NCBI GenBank assembly: GCA_910589195.1
Contig: CAJUTC010000014.1
Location: 676-64,675 of the forward strand
Origin: an uncultured Lachnospiraceae bacterium
Lineage (GTDB): Bacteria; Bacillota; Clostridia; Lachnospirales; Lachnospiraceae
DNA: 64,000 bases
Reading direction: 5' to 3'
Shown here: positions 54,345 through 63,297 of the stretch, in pieces
How positions within the stretch are numbered: the first letter of the stretch is position 1
Layout of the letters: each line of letters opens with the position of its first letter
Position numbers and translations under genes: made by a program
The notes under the pieces: model-generated
Databases searched by the model: none
What the model was told of the DNA's origin: nothing
What the model saw: the letters and a program-made list of their open reading frames with translations, nothing else

Positions 54345-54597
54345 ATTGTTACCTCCTTATGTAAATTTTTTACTGCCGCTTCATCACCTAATATGTGGTT
54401 TCTTATCTCATCCGGAACACTCACATGAAATTAAAAAAAATGTGTCCGGATTCCGGATGAAAAAAATAGAGGAGGGTGCCGCAAATCTGCGTACCCTCAG
54501 CTCTGATCGTCTGCCTGTTCCAGTATACTGGCGCCCGAAGCGCGCATTCTTCCTAATGTGCGTCCGCTTAGTGGGAGGCAGCGGGAAAAGCAAATAT
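54345..54597 (-). promoter_or_regulatory. Structured leader of the MATE gene, candidate riboswitch or attenuator
   Basis: Between the promoter (54604-54632) and the ATG lie about 250 nt with several stems: CCGCT/AGCGG, CTGCCT/AGGCAG enclosing a multi-stem region, the palindrome CCAGTATACTGG, and a terminator at 54461-54498. I could not match it to guanidine, NMT1, T-box, TPP or purine riboswitch consensus motifs by eye. Confidence 0.55.
54461..54498 (-). terminator. Terminator inside the MATE leader
   Basis: GAGGGT and ACCCTC with inner CGCA/TGCG form a strong hairpin, followed on the minus strand by CTCTATTTTTTTT. About 117 nt still separate it from the ATG, where a second inverted repeat (CATCCGGAA/TTCCGGATG) lies. 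Confidence 0.75.
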
Positions 54598-54603
54598 TGT
54601 GAT

Positions 54604-54632
54604 ATTTTACGATGAATCTGTCTTTTTGTCAA
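54604..54632 (-). promoter_or_regulatory. Promoter of the MATE gene
   Basis: TTGACA (54632-54627), 17-nt spacer, TAAAAT (54609-54604). Confidence 0.8.
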
Positions 54633-54734
54633 GCTCTGTTTTATCGTATGTGAAAATCGTATATGAAAATGTGGGGCAGTGAGCAATTTTCCGCCACCTC
54701 CAGAACCTGTATCATTTGCTGGCCCCTAAAGCGG

Positions 54735-55649
54735 TTATACTTCCTCAAGCAAATACGGAGTAATCTGATACACATAAAAATTCAGCCAGTTGCTGTAAAG
54801 GGTATTCCCGGTATTCCTCCAGCTAAGGACAGGAACTTCCGCCGGATCATCATCAGGATAATAATTACATGGAATTACTGGATGCATCCCTTTTGCCAAA
54901 TCACGGCGATACTCCCCATTTAATGTCATCCTGTCATATTCCGGATGGCCTTGTACAAAAATATGTTTCCCGTCATGGCTCATAACCAGGAAAATCCCCG
55001 CCTTTTTCGATTCTGCCACTATCATAAGTTCCGGGTGCTTCAGCACATCTTCCCTTTTCACCTCGGTAAACCGGGAATGGGGCGCCAGAAAGGTATCATT
55101 AAAGCTTCTCACTAAAGGGATCTTCCGGTTCAGAACATCATGTTCATAAATGCCGGAAAGCTTTTCCTTTCTGTGGTACTTTGGTATCCCGTAGTGATAG
55201 TATAGGCCTGCCTGGGCTCCCCAGCAGATATGCATGGTAGAGGTTACATGGGTTTTGCTCCACTCCATAATTATTTTCAGCTCTTCCCAGTAGTTTACCT
55301 CTTCAAATTCCATATGTTCCACCGGTGCCCCGGTAATAATCATACCGTCGTATCGTTTTTGGCGGATATCATCAAAATGGAAATAAAACTTGTTCAAATG
55401 GCTTCTGGAAGTATTTTTTGACACGTGGCTGGATACCATTAAAAACGTACAGTCTACCTGTAACGGCGAATTGGAAAGGGCACGCAAAAGCTGGGTTTCG
55501 GTGTCCTCTTTTATAGGCATTAAGTTTAAAATTAAAATTTCCAGAGGCCGGATATCCTGGCTTAACGCCCGGTCTTCATCCATCACAAATATATTTTCTG
55601 ACTCCAAAACTGCCTTGGCAGGCAAATCTTTCTGTATCTTAATGGGCAT
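54735..55649 (-). CDS. metA: Homoserine O-acyltransferase (MetA), predicted acetyl-CoA specific
   Basis: 304 aa, MetA/HTS family. The nucleophile is Cys142 in HICWGAQAG; HPEYD supplies the His/Glu region. Residue 111, known to decide the acyl donor, is Glu here (TGAPVEHMEF), which in characterised homologues such as Bacillus cereus MetA goes with acetyl-CoA instead of succinyl-CoA. It therefore probably makes O-acetylhomoserine for methionine synthesis. It lies 22 nt after ligA and is the last gene of the rluF-like/ligA/metA unit. AAGGAG precedes the ATG. Confidence 0.94.
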   Translation of the reverse strand: MPIKIQKDLPAKAVLESENIFVMDEDRALSQDIRPLEILILNLMPIKEDTETQLLRALSNSPLQVDCTFLMVSSHVSKNTSRSHLNKFYFHFDDIRQKRYDGMIITGAPVEHMEFEEVNYWEELKIIMEWSKTHVTSTMHICWGAQAGLYYHYGIPKYHRKEKLSGIYEHDVLNRKIPLVRSFNDTFLAPHSRFTEVKREDVLKHPELMIVAESKKAGIFLVMSHDGKHIFVQGHPEYDRMTLNGEYRRDLAKGMHPVIPCNYYPDDDPAEVPVLSWRNTGNTLYSNWLNFYVYQITPYLLEEV

Positions 55650-55670
55650 GTGTTTTCTCCTTGTCCCTGT

Positions 55671-57638
55671 TTATTTTTCATTTTCCAAAAGCTGGATAAA
55701 ATCCTGTTCTGATAAAATCGGAATCCCTAATTCTTTTGCCTTTTTATTTTTAGAAGAATTGCTGGCAGTATCGTTATTAATCAGATAGCTGGTTTTTGCG
55801 GATACGGATCCTGCCACCTTTCCGCCCTTTGCCTCAATGGCAGCCTGCAGCTCTTTCCGGTTTGAAAACCGTTCCAATGTTCCTGTTATCACAAAGGTTT
55901 TTCCGGAAAATACAGCCTCTTCCTCCGATATTACTTCTTCCTTTTCCAATGTAAGTTCCGCCAAGAGCCGGTCAACCTGCAAGCAATTTTCCTGGTTTTC
56001 AAAGTATTCCATCCAAGCCTTTGCCAGCACTTCCCCAATCCCGTCTGCTTCCAGCAATTCTTCAATAGACGCATGGCGCATGGCATCAAAATCAAAGCGG
56101 AATTTCCGGCACAAAACCTTTGCGTTGGCTAGTCCAATCCCCGCAATCCCCAAGCCATAAATTAACCTTGCCAGGTTGGTATGGGATGCCTTTTTAACAG
56201 ATGCAATTAAATTATCATAAGATTTTTGCCCAAATCCTTCCATCTGTACGATTTCTTCCTCATGCTGCTTCAGATGGAAGATATCCGCAAATTCATGGAT
56301 GAACCCGGCTTGAATAAATTTCTCTAACGTTGCCTCTGACAAGCCGTCCACATTCAAGGCATCGCGGCTTACAAATAATGTAAACCGTTTGATTGTTTTT
56401 GCAGGGCAATCCGGGTTGACGCAGTATAAGGAGCGCACTTCATCCACCTGCCGGATTTCCGTATCTCCGCCACAGACCGGGCAATGCTTTGGAATCGCAA
56501 TCGTATTGCTCCTGGTTACATTATCTGCAATCTGAGGAATGATCATGTTGGCTTTATAAACGGTAATCAAATCCCCTTCGCCCAGTTCAAGGGCTTCCAT
56601 AATGCTGATATTATGGACGCTGGCTCTGCTTACTGTAGTGCCCTCCAGCTCAACCGGTTCAAAAATTGCCACCGGGTTAATCAAACCGGTGCGGGAGGCG
56701 CTCCACTCAATCTCCTTTAAATAGGTTTTGCGGATCTCATCCGCCCATTTAAAGGCAATGGAATTCCTGGGAAACTTGGCTGTCCTTCCTAAGGATTCCC
56801 CATATGCAATATTATCAAACAGCAGTACCAGACCATCCGAAGGGATGTCATAGTGCTCTACTTTTTCCGCAAATTGTCCTACCGCCTCTGCTATGGATTC
56901 CTTTGTAACGGCTCTATATTCCACTACTTCAAACCCCTGGCTGGCCAACCAGATAAACTGCTCCTTCCGGCTGTTTTTAAAATCCACTTCATTTGCCTTT
57001 ACCAGCGCGAATGCCTTAAACTTTACATTCCTCTGCGCTGTAATCTGGCTGTTTAGCTGGCGTACGGAACCACTGCACAAATTCCTGGGATTTTTATACT
57101 TTGCGTCCACTTCCTGGATTTCCTGGTTAATCTTTTCAAAATCTGAATACTGAATTACGGCCTCACCCCGGATCACCAGAAGGCCTTTATATGGGATTGA
57201 TAATGGGATATTTGAAAATGCCTTGGCATTGTTGGTAATTACCTCCCCAATCTCTCCATTCCCTCTGGTAACGGCCTTTGCCAGGCTTCCGTTCTCATAG
57301 GTGAGCACAATCGTAAGACCGTCCAGCTTCCAGGACAGAAGGCCTTCTTGAGCCCCCAGCCACTCTGCCAGATCCTCCACGCTTTTTGTCTTATCCAGGG
57401 AAAGCATAGGTGTTTCATGGGTTTCCTTGGGCAGCTCGCTCAGCACTTCATATCCCACTTTCTGGGTCGGGCTTTGGGATAAGATAATTCCTGTTTCTTT
57501 TTCCAGCAATACTAGCTCATCATAAAGCTGGTCATATTGGTAATTACTCATAATTTCCCGGCTTTCCTGATAATAAGCCTGCCCGGCCCGGGAAAGGAGG
57601 GGCACCAGCTCTTTCATACGAAGAATTTTTTCTTCCAT
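55671..57638 (-). CDS. ligA: NAD-dependent DNA ligase
   Basis: About 655 aa with all LigA domains: Ia and adenylation domain (catalytic Lys in SWKLDGLTIVLTYENG, about residue 105), OB fold, four-Cys zinc finger (CPVCGG and CVNPDCPAK), HhH repeats and C-terminal BRCT (VFSGKTFVITGTLERFSNRKEL in pieces). The usual TRGDGxxGEDVT motif reads TRGNGEIGEVIT, so this is a divergent LigA branch. The TTG at 57644 extends the frame, but AAAGGGAG fits the ATG at 57638. It may be the only ligase or a second copy. Confidence 0.93.
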   Translation of the reverse strand: MEEKILRMKELVPLLSRAGQAYYQESREIMSNYQYDQLYDELVLLEKETGIILSQSPTQKVGYEVLSELPKETHETPMLSLDKTKSVEDLAEWLGAQEGLLSWKLDGLTIVLTYENGSLAKAVTRGNGEIGEVITNNAKAFSNIPLSIPYKGLLVIRGEAVIQYSDFEKINQEIQEVDAKYKNPRNLCSGSVRQLNSQITAQRNVKFKAFALVKANEVDFKNSRKEQFIWLASQGFEVVEYRAVTKESIAEAVGQFAEKVEHYDIPSDGLVLLFDNIAYGESLGRTAKFPRNSIAFKWADEIRKTYLKEIEWSASRTGLINPVAIFEPVELEGTTVSRASVHNISIMEALELGEGDLITVYKANMIIPQIADNVTRSNTIAIPKHCPVCGGDTEIRQVDEVRSLYCVNPDCPAKTIKRFTLFVSRDALNVDGLSEATLEKFIQAGFIHEFADIFHLKQHEEEIVQMEGFGQKSYDNLIASVKKASHTNLARLIYGLGIAGIGLANAKVLCRKFRFDFDAMRHASIEELLEADGIGEVLAKAWMEYFENQENCLQVDRLLAELTLEKEEVISEEEAVFSGKTFVITGTLERFSNRKELQAAIEAKGGKVAGSVSAKTSYLINNDTASNSSKNKKAKELGIPILSEQDFIQLLENEK

Positions 57639-57679
57639 TTTCAAAACTCCCTTTGCGTTGTTTCAGATTTTTGCCCTAA

Positions 57680-58528
57680 TTATTTCCTTTCGAATCTATC
57701 TTTTTCTGTACAGTTTTTTTCATCCAGTTTCATGGAAAACGGCAGATTGCTAGAACCCTTTTCGTTTAAAGTTTGCACCATTTGGCCGTATTCTTCTTCG
57801 GTCATGTTGCGAAAACTTCCTTCTTTTAGATCGCCAAGGCAAATATTCATGATCCGGATTCGTTTTAAATCCGCCACCTGATACCCAAGCGCCTGGCACA
57901 TCCGGCGGATCTGGCGGTTTAAGCCTTGGGTAAGAATAATTCGAAATTGATACCGATCCACTGCCTGAACGCGACAGGGTCTGGTAGTCTGATTCAATTC
58001 CTTTAGCTCCACTCCTGACGCCATCACCCGCAAAAATTCCTTTGTTATTGGTTTATCTACCAAAACCTCATACTCTTTCTCATGGGCATTGCCGCTTCTC
58101 ATAATTTTATTTACCAAATCTCCCTGGTTGGTCAAAAAGATCAGACCTCGGGAATCTTTATCCAGCCGCCCCACCGGATATACTCTGAGGGGATACTGCA
58201 CCAATTCCACAATGGTTTTGGCACGGTCTTTTTGGGAAGTGGTGCAGACAATCCCCTTGGGCTTATTTACCACCAGCCAAACGGGCCTAGGTTGTTTTTT
58301 TACGAAAGCTTCCTCTTCTTTTTTTGAGTTTGCGGCAGCAAGACCTGTGTAAGGATCCCAAGCCAGCCTGCCATCACACACAATCCGCTGGCTTTTTGAC
58401 ACCTTTTGCCCAAGTTTTGCCAGCTTTCCGTCAATGGTTACTTTCCCCAATTCTACCAACCGATCCGCCTCTCTTCTGGAGCATACCCCTAATTCACTAA
58501 GCCATTTATTTAAACGGATGGTTTCCAT
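57680..58528 (-). CDS. RNA pseudouridine synthase, RluB/RluF family
   Basis: 282 aa. An N-terminal S4 RNA-binding domain (RLNKWLSELGVCSRREADRLV) is followed by the catalytic domain with the Asp in GRLDKDSRGLIFLTN and the motif GLNRQIRRMCQALG. RluB/RluF enzymes modify 23S rRNA near the peptidyl transferase centre; RluF-type also acts on tRNA-Tyr. A 35-residue tail extends beyond the usual end. First gene of the unit with ligA and metA. Confidence 0.92.
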   Translation of the reverse strand: METIRLNKWLSELGVCSRREADRLVELGKVTIDGKLAKLGQKVSKSQRIVCDGRLAWDPYTGLAAANSKKEEEAFVKKQPRPVWLVVNKPKGIVCTTSQKDRAKTIVELVQYPLRVYPVGRLDKDSRGLIFLTNQGDLVNKIMRSGNAHEKEYEVLVDKPITKEFLRVMASGVELKELNQTTRPCRVQAVDRYQFRIILTQGLNRQIRRMCQALGYQVADLKRIRIMNICLGDLKEGSFRNMTEEEYGQMVQTLNEKGSSNLPFSMKLDEKNCTEKDRFERK

Positions 58529-59003
58529 CTTTCCTCTTTTCTATCTCAGTTTGAAGCTTCTGCCCCATAAAGTGTTTGAACATTACTGTTCACAGATACA
58601 GGCCACACTTAGCAGGATAATAGATAACTAACGTGTGGTTTTCATAAACAATGCAGAATCATGTCAAAACATATGGTATGAGTTCCATATTGTCCTCCAT
58701 ACGTTGTTGCTGGTTTGGAATACATTATGGAAGCTTTTGATATAACTTCCACATTGTTCCGTCCATACCTGGCAGCGGGGAAGTGTCAACATTGGAATCC
58801 TTCATTTCGTTTTAATCGCCGTTCCGGGTGGTGCAGCCTGCCGCCCCGTCATCAATGGTTAGATTAAAGATGGCAAGAGCAGCCAATCGCCTGCGGCGAC
58901 GAGGCATATGCTTTGGCTCTTTTGCGATACTAGCTCATGGCGAATCAGCAAGGTGATTCGCTATGGCGTAGCAGTGCTTACCTTACAAATGCCCAATTTG
59001 GTG
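58529..59003. other. Intergenic interval without a recognised gene
   Basis: 475 bp between queA and the pseudouridine synthase gene. GC-rich between 58800 and 58990. It contains a perfect hairpin GCGAATCA-GCAAGG-TGATTCGC at about 58939-58960, without a T-run. No ORF or known RNA is recognised. Confidence 0.5.
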
Positions 59004-60029
59004 TCACAAAATCAGCATGGCATCCCCAAACGAGAAAAAACGGTAACCTTCATCAATAGCCGCCTGATAGGCGCTTAATGTACGTTCTCTTCCTGCCAGA
59101 GCAGAAACCAGCATAACCAAGGTGGATTCTGGCAAATGGAAATTTGTAATCAAACCGTCTAGCACCCGAAACCGATAGCCTGGATAAATAAAAATATCTG
59201 TCCAGCCGCTTTTTGCTTTAATAATCCCATTTTCATCCGCCGCGGATTCCACAGTGCGGCAGCTTGTGGTTCCCACACAGATCACCCGTCCACCTGCCGC
59301 TTTCGTATGGTTGATTTTCTCCGCCGCCTCCGGATCCACCATAAAAAACTCTGAATGCATATGATGATCCAGCACATTTTCTGCCTTAACCGGGCGGAAC
59401 GTTCCAAGACCCACATGCAGCGTCACTCGGGCGATGTTTACCCCCATCGCTTCCACCTGGCTTAACAGTTCCCTGGTAAAGTGCAGTCCTGCCGTAGGCG
59501 CTGCCGCCGATCCTTCATGAACTGCGTATACAGTCTGGTAACGGTTTTTATCTTTCAGTTGATGGGTAATATACGGCGGAAGGGGCATATGCCCCAATTG
59601 ATCCAAAATCTCTTCAAAAATCCCGCTATAGTGAAACTGAATTAACCGGTTTCCCTCATCCGCCATATCCAGGATGGTTCCTGTCAAACAACCATCCCCA
59701 AAAATAATTTCGGTTCCTGGTCTTGCTTTTTTTCCCGGCTTCACCAAAGTTTCCCAAATGTCGTGCTCACGCCGTTTCAGCAATAACAGTTCAATCTTTG
59801 CCAAGGTATCCTTTTTCACCCCAAACAGCCTGGCAGGAATTACCTTGGTATCATTAATAACCAGACAATCCCCAGGGGTTACATATTCTAATATATCCCG
59901 GAATGTCCGATGACAGACCGTTCCGGAACCTTTATCCATTACCAGCAGTCTGGATGCGGATCGATCCTCTAACGGATCCTGTGCAATCAGCTTTTTCGGC
60001 AAGTCAAAATAAAAATCCTTTACATCCAT
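59004..60029 (-). CDS. queA: S-adenosylmethionine:tRNA ribosyltransferase-isomerase
   Basis: 341 aa. QueA makes epoxyqueuosine in the wobble position of tRNAs by transferring the ribosyl part of SAM. Family segments are intact: DFYFDLPKKLIAQDPLEDRSASRLLV (in pieces), INDTKVIPARLFG, AAPTAGLHFT, GLGTFRPV, and NFHLPESTLVMLVSALAGRE (in pieces). A TTG at 60044 extends the frame; GGAGG then lies 9 nt before the ATG at 60029, which is preferred. The partner tgt is not in the window. Confidence 0.96.
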   Translation of the reverse strand: MDVKDFYFDLPKKLIAQDPLEDRSASRLLVMDKGSGTVCHRTFRDILEYVTPGDCLVINDTKVIPARLFGVKKDTLAKIELLLLKRREHDIWETLVKPGKKARPGTEIIFGDGCLTGTILDMADEGNRLIQFHYSGIFEEILDQLGHMPLPPYITHQLKDKNRYQTVYAVHEGSAAAPTAGLHFTRELLSQVEAMGVNIARVTLHVGLGTFRPVKAENVLDHHMHSEFFMVDPEAAEKINHTKAAGGRVICVGTTSCRTVESAADENGIIKAKSGWTDIFIYPGYRFRVLDGLITNFHLPESTLVMLVSALAGRERTLSAYQAAIDEGYRFFSFGDAMLIL

Positions 60030-60098
60030 TCCCTCTTCCTCCAATCATTTTTCCGAATCCATTTCTTTGGAATAGGCGGCTTTTATTTGCCAGAACAC

Positions 60099-60887
60099 CT
60101 ATTGCCCGATTTGGATGGTAACTTCATGATCCGTTTCTTTTGGTTTTGTATTGGAAGCGCCTCCTTGCCTTTCCAGAATGCTATAGCTTTCCGCTAAAAT
60201 CTCATCACTTTCAAGAGCCTGGCGCAGCTTCGCGTAAATCTGTGTCTTTAATAGAACAATCTCATCTGCTTTCTCTGCCTCTCTTATGTATGCCAATTCT
60301 GTTTCATTCAGGCTGCTAGATTCCGTCAGATAATAATTCCCATCTTCCCCCATTTTTATGTAATTCCATAAAATTCCCGGCGCCAAAGTCAGAGAATCCT
60401 TAAATTTCAGGTCATAACTCACATATGCCAGATAGGTTCCTTCTGTTATTCCTTCCTTTACATAACAAGTGATATTCCGATAGCCCTCTGTATACCTGGC
60501 GTCGTATTGAAGCTGCCTCCTTAAATCATCAATCCCAGTCAAATCGGTCCATCCAAACGCCTGGTAGATCCATTCCGCGTCCGCGTTTTGCTTGGCAGTG
60601 AAATACCCTTCCAATAATGCCTGGACTTCCGGCACCTGCCCAGTAGAAAATTCGCTGGCTGGCATTTCTTCCTCAGAGGTCTGCTCTTGGGCATCACTTT
60701 CTGCTTCTGTCTGCATGCTCTCTTCCGTCCCGGCTTCTTCTTTGGGATGATTCCTTCTATCTACAATCAGAATTACAAAAACCAGAATAATAACCAAAAG
60801 CGGCAAGATTAAAAATTTTCCAAATTTCTTAACATCTTCCTCTGACCAGGAGCGGTATCCATATTTATTATCACTAGGCCTTCTCAT
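60099..60887 (-). CDS. Single-pass membrane protein of unknown function
   Basis: 262 aa. Short basic cytoplasmic N-terminus, one TM helix at about residues 23-45 (FLILPLLVIILVFVILIV), a Glu/Gln/Thr-rich linker (residues 48-85), then an extracellular domain of about 170 residues (VQALLEGYFTAKQNADAEWIYQAFG, ITCYVKEGITEGTYLAYVSYDLKF in pieces), which has the alternating pattern of SnoaL/NTF2-like or similar alpha+beta domains seen in Lachnospiraceae. No enzyme motif found. GGAGG precedes the ATG; queA follows after about 70 nt and may be cotranscribed. Confidence 0.75.
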   Translation of the reverse strand: MRRPSDNKYGYRSWSEEDVKKFGKFLILPLLVIILVFVILIVDRRNHPKEEAGTEESMQTEAESDAQEQTSEEEMPASEFSTGQVPEVQALLEGYFTAKQNADAEWIYQAFGWTDLTGIDDLRRQLQYDARYTEGYRNITCYVKEGITEGTYLAYVSYDLKFKDSLTLAPGILWNYIKMGEDGNYYLTESSSLNETELAYIREAEKADEIVLLKTQIYAKLRQALESDEILAESYSILERQGGASNTKPKETDHEVTIQIGQ

Positions 60888-61231
60888 TTATAATCCTCCA
60901 CATTACTTTTTTATAATCCTTAACATTATTTTCGTCAATCATGTAAATCATTGAGCCCAGGGATGCCTATGTTTTGATTGTTTCTTCTTTTCCCCCGCGA
61001 CCGTGAAACGTAATTATTTTAGCAAAAACCTATAGAAAAATCAATCCATTCATCTTTTTCATACTAATTCCTTCCATGACGGCCAAATTGCTCCAATTTC
61101 CTTTCCACGTTTCATTTCACTTAGGCAGAACATTCTGCAATCATCTGTTTCAATTCACTTCTTCGGAAGTAGGTGGCATTTCCTTTGGCAATTGTACTTG
61201 GAAAGTTTTTCGGAAAGTTTTGAAATAGTAC

Positions 61232-61259
61232 TTGCATTTTTTCTTTTTTCAGGTATAAT
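61232..61259 (+). promoter_or_regulatory. Promoter of tRNA-Arg
   Basis: TTGCAT, 16-nt spacer, TATAAT, 9 nt before the tRNA. The upstream stretch 60888-61231 is AT-rich and empty. Confidence 0.6.
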
Positions 61260-61268
61260 AAAAGAGAT

Positions 61269-61340
61269 GCGTCTGTAGCTCAGTGGATAGAGCAGTGGCC
61301 TCCGGAGCCGCGTGCGTAGGTTCGATTCCTATCAGACGCA
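61269..61340 (+). tRNA. tRNA-Arg (anticodon CCG)
   Basis: 72 nt. Acceptor GCGTCTG pairs with CAGACGC; D-arm GCTC/GAGC; anticodon loop CTCCGGA gives CCG; T-arm GTAGG-TTCGATT-CCTAT. Discriminator A; CCA not encoded. TTTTTG follows. Confidence 0.97.
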
Positions 61341-61447
61341 TTTTTGTTGTGTAAAAAGCACGTTAACCCTTTTTGATACGTCGTTTTTTGCATATTTAGG
61401 AAGGCAAATTATTTTATGGAAAATAAAATGAAAGGGGAACGGCACCT

Positions 61448-61684
61448 ATGGCTATCAATCCATTTCAGCTTTTACAGTTCCAGCAAATGTTAGAAACGTT
61501 CCGGCACAACCATCCAAAACTTCCCTTATTTTTCCATGCGGTATCCCAAGATGCCCTGATAGAGGGAACCATTATCGAAATTACCGCAAAAACACCAGGC
61601 GGGAAAGAATATTGTACGAATGTAAAATTAAATGCTTCTGACATCCAAACCCTAGAAGCAATAAAACGTATGAAAGAACAGTAA
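61448..61684 (+). CDS. Small conserved-looking protein of unknown function
   Basis: 78 aa. AAAGGGGAA precedes the ATG. An N-terminal helix (FQLLQFQQMLETFRHNHPKL) is followed by beta strands (FFHAVSQDALIEGTIIEITAKT) and a C-terminal helix. No TM or signal. A terminator overlaps its stop codon, which supports a real short gene. Family not recognised. Confidence 0.7.
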   Translation: MAINPFQLLQFQQMLETFRHNHPKLPLFFHAVSQDALIEGTIIEITAKTPGGKEYCTNVKLNASDIQTLEAIKRMKEQ

Positions 61685-61696
61685 AAACTGTTCTTT
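61673..61696 (+). terminator. Terminator overlapping the stop of the small gene
   Basis: AAAGAACAG and CTGTTCTTT form a 9-bp stem with a 6-nt loop that contains the stop codon, followed by TTTG and a T-rich stretch. Confidence 0.75.
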
Positions 61697-61919
61697 TTTG
61701 TTTTTTTTGCAGAAAAACTTGCTAATTTCCATACATTATTGTATAATTTTTCCATCATTTTCTAACTGGTGTATTCTCGCCATATAAGTCCCATATTCGG
61801 ACTGCCAAATCTTTAAACAGGCAAAATCCCATATCAGTGATATTCGTTTCTTAAAATACGGCTGCCTGAAACATCGCTTTTTCGGCTGCCAGCAAATCTA
61901 CACATTCGGAGGTTATGTT

Positions 61920-62903
61920 ATGCGTTATGAATTTTTTCTGCAATTAGTAAAAGAAGACTTAGAAAAAAGGCTTGGAGATGATTACATCATTACCTTACAG
62001 ACGATCCCTAAAAATAACGGCGTTATCCGTGACGGCCTTTCCATATCGAAAACCGGGGAATCTGTATCTCCCACCATTTATTTAAATGATTGGTATCAAA
62101 AACTGCTAGAGGGGGAGCCTTTGCCCCAAATCTGCCATCAGATCCATCAGCTTTATCTGACCGATCCCAACCTGCCTTATTTAGACTCCCAGGTTTTGTC
62201 TTCTTATGAATCTGTGAAAGAGCATATTGCCTATAAGCTGATTAATACTCAGGCCAATGGTTCCCTTTTAAAAAAACTTCCCCATATCCCATTCCACGAT
62301 ATGTCTTTAATCTGTTACCTGTTAATGAAACAGCATGAAAACAGTTATATAACGGCCTTTATCTATAAGGAGCATTTAAAAGCCTGGAAGATCCGTGAGA
62401 AGGAATTATTCCTTGCCGCAATTCAAAACACGCCCCGGCTGCTTCCACCAGTAATTCAGCCCATGAATGACGTGCTGAAGCAACTGTCCATAGAAATGCT
62501 TGGCGACAGCTATCAGGACACGCCTTTTGATATTCTTTTGGAAGCAGCCACTGAATATCGGATCCAGGAAAATACTTTATTTCCTACGCTATACGTTCTG
62601 ACAAATCCGGTCAGAATAAACGGCGCTGCCTGTATGGCTTATCCCCATGTGGTCAAAGATTTTGCTGAAAGCAGGAATCAGGATATTATTATCCTGCCCT
62701 CCAGTATCCATGAAGTCCTTTTAGTGGAAGACGACGGCCACTATGATTATGAAGACATGAGCCGCCTGGTAGGGGAAATAAACCGTTCTGAAGTTCCCCC
62801 TGAAGACCGCCTTTCCAACCAGGTTTACCGCTATAGTCGGGAAAGCGGCCAAATTACGGTTGTTTCCCACGGTACTTCCCTAGCCGGAATAACGAATCAA
62901 TGA
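61920..62903 (+). CDS. DUF5688 family protein
   Basis: 327 aa, a family common in Lachnospiraceae and without known function. Typical start YEFFLQLVKEDLEKRLGDDY and segments IPKNNGVIRDGLSI, ISPTIYLN-like SVSPTIYLNDWY, and VLLVEDDGHYDYEDMSRLV near the C-terminus. Soluble. GGAGG precedes the ATG. Its last 50 nt overlap the convergent exporter gene. Confidence 0.8.
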   Translation: MRYEFFLQLVKEDLEKRLGDDYIITLQTIPKNNGVIRDGLSISKTGESVSPTIYLNDWYQKLLEGEPLPQICHQIHQLYLTDPNLPYLDSQVLSSYESVKEHIAYKLINTQANGSLLKKLPHIPFHDMSLICYLLMKQHENSYITAFIYKEHLKAWKIREKELFLAAIQNTPRLLPPVIQPMNDVLKQLSIEMLGDSYQDTPFDILLEAATEYRIQENTLFPTLYVLTNPVRINGAACMAYPHVVKDFAESRNQDIIILPSSIHEVLLVEDDGHYDYEDMSRLVGEINRSEVPPEDRLSNQVYRYSRESGQITVVSHGTSLAGITNQ

Positions 62904-63297
62904 AAAATACTGCCATGGCAATCGCTCCCGCTATTTGCAAAGTTTCAACCAGATACCGGGTAGATAAAATCCGGATATCCCGGATCATATAGTAAACACT
63001 TCGGTATATGGAGGCTCCTGGGACAGAAGGCAGAATTCCTGCTACCAGAAATACCGTTACTGGAGCCTTCATCTTCCTGGCAAATACATGGCTCATACCA
63101 GCTACCATAAGGCTGGAAAGGAACGCGGCCATTGGAGCGGCATTGGAAAAAATCTCCACAATCTGGTATACCATCCAGCCAAGCCCTCCTACCGCTCCTG
63201 CATAGATCAGATACTTTTTTGGCAGCTCCAGCACTGTCCCAAAGCTGATAACTGCCAGGAAAGCTCCTATGGATCGGAGAATAATTTCTGCTACCAC
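62854..63297 (-). CDS. Threonine/serine exporter, second subunit (ThrE_2/DUF3815)
   Basis: 147 aa with four or five TM helices (IGAFLAVISFGTVLELP, AVGGLGWMVYQIVEIF, FLVAGILPSVPGASIY). The start is GTG at 63297 with GGAGGTGA upstream. It overlaps the end of the ThrE N-part gene by 7 nt, the usual coupled pair; the two halves together equal one full ThrE protein. Confidence 0.88.
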   Translation of the reverse strand: MVAEIILRSIGAFLAVISFGTVLELPKKYLIYAGAVGGLGWMVYQIVEIFSNAAPMAAFLSSLMVAGMSHVFARKMKAPVTVFLVAGILPSVPGASIYRSVYYMIRDIRILSTRYLVETLQIAGAIAMAVFFIDSLFRLGKYRGKQP

